DNA of 64,000 nt from Marchantia polymorpha subsp. ruderalis (taxonomy: Eukaryota > Streptophyta > Marchantiopsida > Marchantiales > Marchantiaceae): positions 19,307,501-19,371,500 of the forward strand of contig AP031355.1 of assembly GCA_037833965.1 (NCBI GenBank). The letters run 5' to 3'. The position numbers and the translations under genes were made by a program. Shown here piece by piece: positions 37,100-47,699 of the stretch. The notes under the pieces are model-generated. The model worked only from the letters and a program-made list of their open reading frames with translations. It did not search any database and was not told the DNA's origin. Position 1 is the stretch's first letter. Every line of letters starts with the position of its first letter.

Positions 37100-37655
37100 A
37101 GACGGGTGATTCTTCTCATAACACCTTCGCAGATGCACTAATACGTGGGGACTCGGATCGTTCGGTTTGAGTAGTAAAGTTGCCTTGATCAAAGCAGAAA
37201 CTCATTAAATTGACTTCTTACTGAGCTGGTTTTCGTCAATATTGAGCCTTTCACAAATCTTTTACTGGTGATTTACTAGTGATTGCCAAAGTTTATGGTT
37301 CTCATTGCTTGAAATGAAATAAATCCAAGAAGGAGAAGTATCTATGTGGAGTGCGCCTGAATTGATAGCTCGGAATGGATTATATGTTCAGGTGAGATAC
37401 GTAACATGGCTTTATGAGTCGCGGATTCCTGTCACTGGCTTCTCAACCTCTCAATCATCTGCGATTTCAACGTAGCTGTCAAGATGGGGGAACGTCCGAT
37501 GCAGAAAGAAATCTATGGAAGAAGCAGTGCAAGCTTGGGCGTCACCCGCGGGTCAAAAGCTCGTCTGGGCTTCCTTCATGTGCTCGATCGTCCTAGTCCT
37601 GCAACATCTAGCGCAGCCGGCTAGTGCGGGTCCGGTCCTGGCCTGAAGCCGAACT
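37100..37655 (+). pseudogene. PPO 5'-end pseudogene outside the left inverted arm
   Basis: This is an inverted copy of the 5' flank and start of the intact PPO. Block 37,100-37,260 matches the complement of about 63,840-64,000, and block 37,265-37,655 matches the complement of about 62,860-63,240; the 600 bp between these in the PPO flank are missing here. The coding start is at 37,485 and begins MGERPMQKEIYGRSSASLGV, against MGERPMQKESWGRSSASLGV in the gene. A frameshift follows and the frame ends at TAG 37,622-37,624. No catalytic region survives. Confidence 0.85.
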
Positions 37656-38354
37656 TTCCGAACCAATTGCACCTGACAGAACTGCCATCACGGAGCAAGA
37701 AAAGCTGTTTCAAATTTTGTGAAAACCTTCTATTAGACTCGATTACAATATATCTTCAGAGAACCAGGTTTCCTAAAACTCTTTTTCTACACCTTTTCAT
37801 CACTCACATTTACCCCCTAGAGTAGCAAAGTGTATGGAATAGCTGTCATTTTGGATGCGATTGAGGCTGTGTAAGGCAGCTACAATTACTTCTGCGCAAT
37901 CTTGTCAACGACCACCAGTCATGACACTTTACTTCCACTGTTCGTACTTGCCTATGTTGTCACCAACAACTGTGGGAAGGATGTATTAGATTCTGATCTG
38001 AGAGCACCCACTATCTATACATATGTTATAGATTGGGGGTGTGATAAACAATTTTTTATGCTCGTTTTTACTGCAGTCTTTGAGGAATTTCCTTGTTGCT
38101 TTCTATTAGCCCTGTTTCGATCCATAGGCCAAATGAACGCCTGATATTCGTTGTTAGCATAATTTGCTGATCTGGCGCTGAACTGTTTCAAGATAGGTGT
38201 CATTGCAGTATCGTATCTGTCATCTAGCTTGACAAGGTAATTCAAAATTTCATAATCAGTTGAACAGTTTAACCCTATGACTGTTTCGACATTTCACGAT
38301 GGTCAATGATGGTTCCAAGTTTCATACACCTCCAGTTATCCACGGATTCAGGAC

Positions 38355-38361
38355 AAGATAA
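38355..38361 (+). promoter_or_regulatory. Possible TATA-like element of exchanger copy A
   Basis: ataaata lies 70 nt before the ATG of the left exchanger gene. The duplicated copy has ataagta at the same place. Motif and position only. Confidence 0.25.
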
Positions 38362-38430
38362 ATAGGGAATGAGAAGCTCTCCATCTCAGGAGTTCATCCA
38401 GACTCAGTCCTGTCATTCTCTGCTGCTGCC

Positions 38431-41400
38431 ATGGAGTCTCCTCTCATCATTTCGATGAAGACCTCAATCTGGACCGTTTTTCTTCTCTATTTGGTCGTAG
38501 TGTGTTGCGCTAGACCGTATGAAAATAGTCTCAGTTCGGAAAAGCCTGATCTGGAAACATCGGAAGCGTCAGATATTGTCCTTTGGCGTTCACAAGAGAG
38601 TACTCTTAAATCTTTCATAGCATTTGATGGCAGCAATGCAACAGACTGCCAGAGTGGTTATGGTTTTCTTCCCTGCTCAAACATTCGGTCCGGAAGTGCC
38701 TTTTTATTGCTGGTCTACGGATTCATGATGTTCATTGCTGTTGAATTCCTAACGAAAGGAAGCCAGCTATTGTTGACCGTGTTGGATCCTGGCTTTGTCG
38801 CGGGCATTGTTGTTCCTATTCTCAAGACACTGCCAGCTACTTTCCTTATCCTCGGTGAGCAAATGCTTGGGGGCTATCTTATTTCATAACCACGCACTTC
38901 TAGACTCATTACACGAACCCTGTAGTCATCTGTGATTTGAAAGCTAGAGAATATGAAAAAATTGGCATACATGTCTCTTCAAGCTTCGATTTGGATACAT
39001 TGCAAGCAGACTCCGAATCACCTTTCTGGCCCTTCAGCGAAAAAAAAGATAGCAAAGTTTATTTATAAAGTCTCGCAAAGTCAGCTCATAGAATCGAATC
39101 AGGAAAGGTTGTGAAAGTTTCTTCACAGTTGCAGGCGTATGAACTGCAGGTTGAGGTTTTTGGAAGTGAATGTTTGGCTTGTTCTTGAGTGAAATTGACT
39201 CGATTGACATGGGACGAGTGCTAACCTGTTGTCTAGTCGGAGCATCTTGGTCTATCTACACCGACTTTGATCACTGTCTCTTCGAAGGAATCGAGTTAAA
39301 GCAGATGTTCTCTCCTGGATCGTGAGGTAGCCTCACGGATTTGTGGGTATTGTGCAGTTGCATTCTTGGCTGAAAATGAAGAGGATGCACATAGTAAAGC
39401 ACTCGTGGGCATGGGTGTGCTGGCTGGAACAAGTATCGCTCTGCTCGGCATTGTGTGGGGAAGTTCCATCATAGTAGGCCGCTGTGACTTTGACTCCGAT
39501 CGTGTAGCAAGGGACAAAACACGCAACCAAATTTGTGCTCTAAGAGGCAAGCTCACCACATTCCCTTCTAGCAAGACCTTTCTGACAATTATTGTATTCA
39601 TAAAAACAGAAGTCTTCCCTGTTATCCAGCCGAAAGGCGCGCTCTGTCGTGCTGAATTGAAGTAATGCAGAAGTAGAAAATTCCTGAAGTAAAATCTTGA
39701 AGATTTAGTTTCTCGAGTTTATTGCTTCTTCAATATACAATCAAATGCAAAAACCATAGCAATGCTGAATATCTAGGCTCTTGGAGGTTTGGTTTCTATC
39801 GATCTTTCTGTAGGTACTGAAATGTGCAGTGTTCAATCTTACAATGCAGAATCTGGAGTAACAACTGAGTCACGTACCAGACAGGCTGCATGGATCATGC
39901 TATTCACTGTATTACCGTTCTTGGTCATACAGTTCCCTGTCATGCTGGGCAGGTCAGACAAATCAATTCATATTTCCGTGCTCGTAGCCGGCGTCTTGGC
40001 TCTGGTCACACTAGCAGGCTACTGCATCTATCAGGTATCTTCTGGAAGATGTAACCTTGATTTGCATGCACCTGCTTTGAGAACTGTCTTTAGCTATGTG
40101 TGTTTCGTCTGCGGGGAGAAGTAATAACTTCATCCCTGCGATCAGTAGTGAAAAACTCAAGGTTCAATGTATGAGACTTCCTCCTTGACAAGCTCATATT
40201 ACTCTTGAATGTGCGACTTCAAGTCTGGTTCATGCAGGTTTGACTCAATTCATTTGTCTGTATGCATCAGATGCTATGTCCGTGGATTCAAGCACGATTG
40301 ATCTACAAAGCCCAACAGGCGTTTCATCGGTCCCATCATTTCACTGAAGTGCCTTCTCCAAGTGAGGTCTCGTGGGTCTTGGCAGATGGAACTCCTGACA
40401 GGATTGTACTGGAAAAGTAAGATCCACCATTCCCTGCCTTACGCAAAGATATGTGTAAGTTTGTTCAGCAGTAAACATGAATCGTAGTCAAACAAGAATT
40501 TATGTGTGGCCAACTGCAATCAGTCAAGGTCAAACAGTTCATATAAAATCTACGCAGGCATTCTTCTCAAGTGAATGGAATCTAAACCGACGCAGAAGTT
40601 GACAGATGTGGAGTTCGATTCAGCAAATCGTTCTGTTATATGAAGCGTCTGCGTAAGCGAGTGACTACTGTGTGGCAGAGCAAAGGATTGAGCCAGGCTC
40701 CTTAAGAAAGTTGTTGGGTTCAGTTTTATTGTGAGAAGTACTGAAAGAGAGGGGAAATTCGTTAAATACAGTCAGTTGAGACTGACCACTTACATGTCTC
40801 CTATACGATGAGCGCAGATTGTTCAAAAAGCTAGATTCGGATGGGACCGGCTATATCTCTATGAGCGAGTTGCGAGGATTGATCCTGGCGATGGGACTCG
40901 ATAGCGAAGATGAAATTCCTGCGAAACAGGTGGTCATAGACGCAATTAAAACATTCGACGTCAAGAAGACTGGTAAAGTTTCTCGAGAAGATTTTGTGAA
41001 GGGTATGGATCACCTGATCCGAAGCCTCAAAGGAGACATCAGAAGGTCACACACATCTGCCGAAATCCCTGCTGCTCCGCACCAAGAGCCAACTAGCGGA
41101 GAGCTCATTACAGGAACTAAGGTGTGTTTCTGGTGTTCCCATGCTAAAACTCTCGTGGATTCATTCACTCATTCATGCACTCATAATTTTCATCCAATCG
41201 CAAACTGACTTTCAGATGGAAGTACAGAGATACAGCCCTGTCACCTTTTTACAAGGTGATAGGAATGCGAGACCTTGCAACCTCCAGTCAAGAAATGTGT
41301 CTGTACATATATTCTAGCTGCTTACTCGTGCCGGTGAATAGGTGGTCAAAACTGAGCTCTACTGACTGGGTGTGATGTGTATATTGTGCTTGTCAGGAAC

Positions 41401-42193
41401 TTGAATTGTCAATTGCAGCACTGCTCGCGGAAGTCCGAGAAGACGAAATACGGGAGATGCAGGCCACCATAGCGCCGGAGATGGCCATCGTCTACGCCGT
41501 GCTTTACATTATTGCTGGTGTAGCAGTGGCAGGATTCGCGGCAATTCCTACGGTCGGAGTTATAGGAGATTTCTCGAAAGCTGCCGGAGCGGATCCCTTC
41601 ATCGTGTCCTTTGTGGCAGCTCCTCTGATCTTAAATCTCAGTGAGGGAATCAAAACCATCTCTTCTGCTGGCAAAAGAGGAACGCTACACATAACCACGG
41701 TCTTCGCCGAGGTATGTCGGTGGCATTGTTGATTTCGCAGTGGATGCAAGTTCCATGCATTCCAGTACCTTTCAGGTCGATACATTTTAACACCTTGCTC
41801 TCCGTCCATTGCCTTGTCTTGTGGAAACAGACCTACGGACGGCTGACGATGAACAACACGCTGTCACTGGCAATCTTCTTAGCCGTAGTTTACTTCAAGG
41901 GTCTAGCGTGGGAGTATCCTTCGGAAGTGCTAGCCATCCTGATTACCTACGTGATCATCGGTCTCATCGCATCTGTGCGCACCAAATTTCCAATTTGGAT
42001 CGGCATCCTGGCCATCATCCTCTATCCTTTGATGCTAGTGATACTGATCGGCTACAAGATCATCTGTGCGGCTCTTACTACTGGGATCGACTTGAAGTTT
42101 ACAGTCTGGGAGGGAATCATTGCACTGCTCGTCTACCCTACGCTGATCTTCCTTCTGGTCGTCGCCTGCAGTGTTTGCCTACCAAGATTTTAG
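38431..42193 (+). CDS. NCL-type EF-hand sodium/calcium exchanger, copy A
   Basis: Plant NCL-family membrane exchanger, expected to move Ca2+ against Na+ or H+ across an internal or plasma membrane. Seven exons: 38431-38854, 39358-39546, 39814-40034, 40271-40416, 40818-41121, 41397-41711 and 41831-42193, giving 653 residues in one frame. A signal peptide or first helix (residues 10-27) precedes the family motif YGFLPCSNI and the first exchanger repeat (GSQLLLTVLDPGFVAGIVVP). Residues 327-395 hold the EF-hand region: loop 333-344 (DSDGTGYISMSE) looks able to bind Ca2+; loop 374-385 (DVKKTGKVSRED) is weak. The second repeat has APLILNLSEGIKTI, retaining the NxSE signature, then TMNNTLSLAIFLAVVY. 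The first repeat lacks the usual Pro-Asp-Ala (here LPATFLI). Intron 2 starts with GC, not GT. Inverted twin of the gene at 55.3-59.1 kb. Confidence 0.88.
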
Positions 42194-42650
42194 AACACCA
42201 CTGGACCCATCAAACACTGCATCTCCGAGAAAATCAATTCCGCCTTTTACCGACTACTGTCCGATATCTCCCTTCATCACCTCAATCATTCCCGAGCCAC
42301 CATATAAGGACTCCACCGTGTTCTGACTACTTTTCCTGCCACTCCATCATAGGCTTGCTCGGCCTCCATCCCTTCTCAGTCCACAGAAATTTGAAGAGTT
42401 AGAAGCTGATATCTGTCGGCACAGCTTCTGACTTCGGGTGTACCTGTAAGTGGACAGATGTTTATATTCTTCTACCATAGTTCAATTCTCTTGTCTGTCA
42501 TCTTCCCGCCATGAAATAGAAGTCCTCCACAGTGTATCCGTACGATGTACTTCATCATGTACATGTACTACTTGTGCCTTCAAAAACCAGCCCTTATTCT
42601 ATTTAGAGGTTATGTAAACATTCATAAAAAATTTGAGCCGTGTATACGTG

Positions 42651-42656
42651 AATAAA
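42651..42656 (+). promoter_or_regulatory. Candidate poly(A) signal of exchanger copy A
   Basis: AATAAA about 460 nt after the stop, conserved at the equivalent place in copy B (complement at about 54,855-54,860). Confidence 0.4.
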
Positions 42657-42972
42657 AACTTGATCTTCCTTTAAATTGTAGTCATGTAATATTTCCCTCT
42701 CGGTTGTTGTGATTCTCTAGTTTCTGAAGGCGAGTCAATGTCAATTACAAACATGTCAGACTTGCAAACGATTGGTAGATGAACTCCTGGGCTTCATGAC
42801 ATAACTTCCAATCCATGTACATAATATCAATCTCATGCGCGTAAATTGTCATTATGTTCCAGTGCGTATCTAACATCACCTTACATAGATTTTACTACTT
42901 TTTTATTCTTTTAGTCACTGAAACACGTAACATGTTGGCGATCGTAACATGGCCTGCAGTAGCCACTGCATG

Positions 42973-43087
42973 TGTACTAGCAAACGCTGGCCATACATCT
43001 TTTCATTGAGAAAGGTTTGATGCATTGCCGTGTCCGAACTGCAGACTTGTGAATATTCGGGACCTACAATGCTCCAAAAATTCCTGA
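42973..43087 (+). repeat. Dispersed repeat, second copy
   Basis: Matches 31,945-32,055 in direct orientation, with shared blocks aacgctggccat, catcttttca, gtgtccgaactgca and atgctccaaaaa. It lies just inside the inner end of the left inverted arm. No coding content. Confidence 0.7.
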
Positions 43088-43099
43088 ATCCAAAAAGCG

Positions 43100-46000
43100 T
43101 TATCTGTACCAGATATCAGAGCAGTAGGAGGTATTTGATTCTCACATATGTCAATGGAAGAAAAATTATTTGTTTTGTTCATTAGGAAAAACTTTCACCA
43201 AACTCACTCTTTAGAGTATATCTTATTCTTGGCACATGTGAAGCCATATCTATATCAGAGAACTAATTTTTGAGAAGCGCGTAGCTTCTCAGCAAGCTGA
43301 GGTATTTGCTTGGTGGGACCACATCCAAACGTAAATTGCTTGATGGGACTCTTCAAGTTTCAAATTACCCGATGGGACCTCACGGACGGTGTGCCGTCGC
43401 TCGGTTCTAGTAGATATTCTTGTACATATAAGTTCTAATATGTCTTCTTGTAATAATATGTTCTAAGTTATCAGAGATGAATCTTTGTGGACTCGTGTGT
43501 TGAGAGCTAAGCTTCCACCACCAGTACTAGTACTGGTGAAGGCCACCGGCAGTCTAAGACTGGTTCTACGTTTCGGATAGTTCATGTTCGAAGAGTCTTT
43601 CAGAGGTTTCAACGCTACGTTTGATCTTGTAACTATCAAGAACGGAATGCTTCGAGATATTCGAAAGTTTTGTTCTTCAAATCTTTTGAGTATTACAAAA
43701 GTAGCCTAATCAGATGTCACGAAGGAGATCGGATCGACATGAACATTCACGAGAAACTTCGAGAGAAATTCCTCCTTCAAAATATTTCTAGTTGTCGTGC
43801 ATTTTACGAAAACAAACCTACAAACATATAACCACAAGCAGGTAATGCACAGCAGGTGACGTACATAACGTACCTAAAACAAACCAACTCGATCTACCAG
43901 TCTCAAGCAATGGTAGCAATCTACCATGGCCGCTGTCTATCATCTGCAGTATTAACAGAACTTCTTCTCACAGGTGACTCGCCTCTGTTACTGTCATCTA
44001 CTCTCTGGCTTATTCAAGTCTGCCTTAGGCTCTGATGGGTCCTTTTCTGCGAGAAGGCAAGAGTACCTGTTCACCATTATCTATGAATCAATCTTCATGG
44101 TAACTTCGCAAAACTGGTTGCATCTAAGCAACTCTTTTGTGATCATCTATTCATACTAGAATGGTGTGACGTGTACCTTCGATGGAGTACCATCAAGCAA
44201 ATATCTCCAGCAAGCTTAAACATGTTGAATTAACAACTTAACTAAAAAAATTGAAATGAAATGAAGAATTTCTGGATTTCTTACAGATATATAAATATAT
44301 CTAAAAATAGGCTACACGATCTAGACTATAAATGTAAAAAATAAATTAATAATTTATAAAAATATGAAAAAAATTTCAATGACAGCTAATTATATATCAC
44401 TACTTCAACTTTTAGGTTTTAACTCTTATTATTTAAAATCTTGTAAGACTTAACTTGAATAAATTTACTTTTATCTTATATAATATGATCTAACATATAT
44501 AAATCATGTATGTAAATAATATATGAAAAAAATCATATACTTGAAATTTGAAGCAAATGAAATCAAAAAATTTGTATTTGAAGCATTATTGGAGTCAGCA
44601 AAGATTCTTGAATATTCTCATGTTTTTCAATCCAAGTAATTATGGTCATTGTCATCATCAAAACTATTTGATCTAGCAATCACACTTTCTGAGAGTAAAG
44701 AGAAAAATTTTAAAATTTTATTTAAGATTTGTATGAGAAAAAATAAATATGCTTTGTTTCAATTCATATGATTTCAGAAAAAATCTAAATTTTACTCACA
44801 TAAATTTGAAGTATTCTATTGAAAAATTTGGTAATATTTGTATCATTCTTTATTTTATATTATATATATTCTAATTTACAAAATAAAATAAAATTATTAT
44901 AAAATAAAATTAGACATCAAACAAAGCAAATATTTACACCAAACAAGTTTCAGTATCTGTAAGAAAAGAATTGATTTTAATTAAAACAGACAAGTCAGTA
45001 TTAATTTTTTGTAATGTTTATTCTAAATCCTAAATGATATTGATCCTGTTCGAAAGTAGATATTTTTCTAAAATTAAAATATAAATATTTTTTAAAACAT
45101 CAAATATCTTTCTAAAGATAAATGATTGAAGTGTTAAAAAAAATTATTTTATTTAAAAAATTTCACATTTACCTATAAATTTTTAAGGGTTTTCTTAATA
45201 ATAAAAAAAGTTAAAAAATCAAATTCAAATTTTAATATAATCTGATTATACCATCATTGCAATTTGATTATTTTTTCAATAAATTTCAATATTATCTGAG
45301 AAAAAATTGATTTTTTTAATAAATATTGATATTATAATTAACGGTAACAAATTTTCATTACTGTTAAATGTATTTGAAAATTTTAATTACTTATTTTTAG
45401 CAATTTTCTAATAAATTTGAGAAATTTGAAAAAAAAGTTGAAATTTTTTTAATAATAACTTTATTATTGAAATATTGATTTTATCAACCAAAGATGAAAA
45501 CAAAAAATAAAAATTGATTTTAGTTTATTAAATTTGAAATTATTATTATTAAAAATGATTTTAATTGAAAAAACTTTGGTCATGTTGTAATTAAATAAGG
45601 CTTTGATTTAAAAAATTTATTTCATATTTTGCAAAAAAAATTTGTATTGTGTTGAGTAATTTGCAAATTTTAATATAAATGCTTATAAATTTTTACATGT
45701 TGGTTGTGGCGCAGGTGCGGATGGAGCGTTAAGAAGAGAGGTCAAGAAAATATACTAGCTGGATGCGAGCAACGGCCTTTTTGAAAAACCACGCTGCCAT
45801 ATTGTTATAGACGGTACTTTCGCTCTCATTGGTGACGATGACAAACACAAGGCCCGATGATAGCTTTCCACATGTTCGAATTCAAGTTCAAATCAAATTG
45901 AAACTTGATCTGCGCAACTGTAACACATGCCGCGCAAAAAACGGCTTATGAATATGTATCATATTTAAATTATATCAAGCTTTTGTTTTAATATTTTGTG

Positions 46001-47190
46001 TTATTTTATTTAGGGTTATATCATATTTAATGAATTCAAAATTTTATTTTGTATATTTTGTGTAATAAAGTTTGTTACAATGAGTGAAAATACAAGTGTC
46101 ACTAGCTTGTCTTTGTTTATATTTTGGAATACTCTCTCAATGAGTATTCAAGTAGGAGTTCAGGGATCGAATTGGGCTCCGGAATGAATGTGACTTTCAA
46201 ACAAATAGATGTCTAATATGCCCTATGGGGAACAGACAGAAAGATTAGGAACCGAGTTACGAAATTATCAAGAATGTCAATCCAATGTTGACCAGAGTAG
46301 AGTCTATTGCTAGTCTCTCTCTATCTCAGCATCCAGTCCAAATTAGGGCCTTCGTGCCGCTTTGTTTCCAACGAAATTATGATCGAACCGTGGCAAGTGG
46401 CAGGCACTCGAGCCCGAATAAACACCATCAGGGATGAAATTATCAAGAAAAACTTGTTGTACAAGGAAGAAAACACAAAGGAAGACTATCATATATAGAT
46501 TGATTTAAGCTTTTGTTTTGAGTTATATCATATTAATTTCATGTAATTTTCATTCTATTCATTTTTAGAATTAATTTTTTGATTTACTAGATAAAATTTG
46601 AAATAAAATTGGAATATAAAAAAATTGGCTTTGATTTTAATAAAAAAAATTAAATTTGATTTGATTCTTAAGAAAATTAATGTATTCTGAAAATATTGTG
46701 ATTTTTTTTTTTTAGATTATAATATAAAAATCCAACAAATTTATTCAAAAATAAATGAGTGTGTTAGAATGTGAGTATTTATATTAGTGCTTAGATTATA
46801 CATCTAGAAAAGTTGAAAAAATAGTCTTAAAAAAGCAATATTTTAAATTTTGCTTGTTATTTTAATTACAAGCAGTGAAAAAATATTAGAATTGTTAGTG
46901 ACTTGCATTGTTATGAATGAATTGATAAGCAATCCATGAAATTAATTATTGCTAGATTTATAATGAATTAGATAGTAAAATATCTTTTATAAAATTTAGT
47001 CTAAATTATTACTTGTCTAATTGCAGATTATAGGTTAAACCTCAAAAAACTCATTATGTTAAATAATATCACAATAAATTTAATTTTAAGATTTCCATGA
47101 TAATAAAATACAATTTCATGCAGAATAATCATTCATGAGAAAGAAAAATTAAAAACAAATCAAATGCAAAAGATTTTGCACAATGTGCCT
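43100..47190. other. AT-rich spacer, left part
   Basis: No gene supported. The section 43,260-44,160 is less AT-rich and has the feel of LTR sequence (gtgtgttgagagct near 43,495), but no partner LTR or coding element was found. From 44,250 on it is extremely AT-rich. A repeat block at 46,077-46,500 is listed separately. Confidence 0.4.
46077..46500 (+). repeat. Dispersed repeat, copy 1
   Basis: Matches about 50,817-51,060 in direct orientation, with extra sequence inserted here. Shared blocks include gtcactagcttgtctttgt, ttattttggaat-like sequence and atcaagaa. Both copies can be read as a short frame with DEIIKK followed by YKEEDTK or YKEENTK. This looks like a retroelement fragment, but the family cannot be named. 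Confidence 0.6.
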
Positions 47191-47195
47191 AGTAT

Positions 47196-47690
47196 AAATC
47201 CAGAAAATGACTTTTCTTCTGGATCCATATGTTCTGCATGTGAAAAATATAATTTTCACACGAAAATCTTACAGCTGGATTTGTTCTAAAACAAATCCGG
47301 AAAATGACTTTTCTTCTGGATCCAAATGTTCTGCATGTGAAAAATATAATTTTCACACGAAAATCTTACAACTGGATTTGTTCTAAAATAAATCCGGAAA
47401 ATGACTTTTCTTCTGGATCCAGATGTTTTGCATATGAAAAATATAATTTTCACACGAAAATCTTACACCTGGATTTGTTCTAAAATAAATACAGAAAATG
47501 ACTTTTCTTCTGGATCTAGATGTTCTGCATGTGAAAAATATAATTCTCGCACGAAAATCTTATAACTAGATTTATTGTAAAATAAAAACTATACTCTCAT
47601 GACTTTTCTTCTATATGGGATAATAAAATATACCATATAAATGTTCTGCATCTAGATTATTAAACATATAGACAAAAATCTTACCAAGTA
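47196..47690 (+). repeat. Tandem array of a 97-bp unit
   Basis: aaaatgacttttcttctgga begins at 47,204, 47,301, 47,398 and 47,495, an exact 97-bp period. At least four near-identical units are followed by one or two decayed units to about 47,690. Each unit contains tctggatcc and a near-palindrome built around gaaaaatataattttc. Outside the array the sequence is simply AT-rich. Confidence 0.9.
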
Positions 47691-47699
47691 TGTAAAATT

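Larger units (their letters stand above)
37895..42950. repeat. Left arm of a large inverted duplication
   Basis: This arm matches the reverse complement of about 54,560-59,650 across a whole seven-exon gene, its introns, 5' flank and 3' flank. Outer landmark: ttgtcaccaacaactgtggg (left) against its complement near 59,580. Inner landmark: tttagtcactgaaacacgta (left, near 42,912) against the complement near 54,590. Exon lengths are identical in the two arms and introns differ by only a few bases, apart from intron 1 (503 against 548 nt) and intron 5 (275 against 258). Divergence looks like a few percent. Confidence 0.9.

Noticed and set aside
41216-41292. Possible extra exon in exchanger A between exons 5 and 6
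   Set aside because: An AG acceptor and phase fit exist, but there is no good donor, the segment matches no exchanger family sequence, and direct joining of exons 5 and 6 keeps the frame.
43260-44160. LTR-like stretch in the spacer
   Set aside because: Composition resembles an LTR but no second LTR, primer site or internal domain was found.
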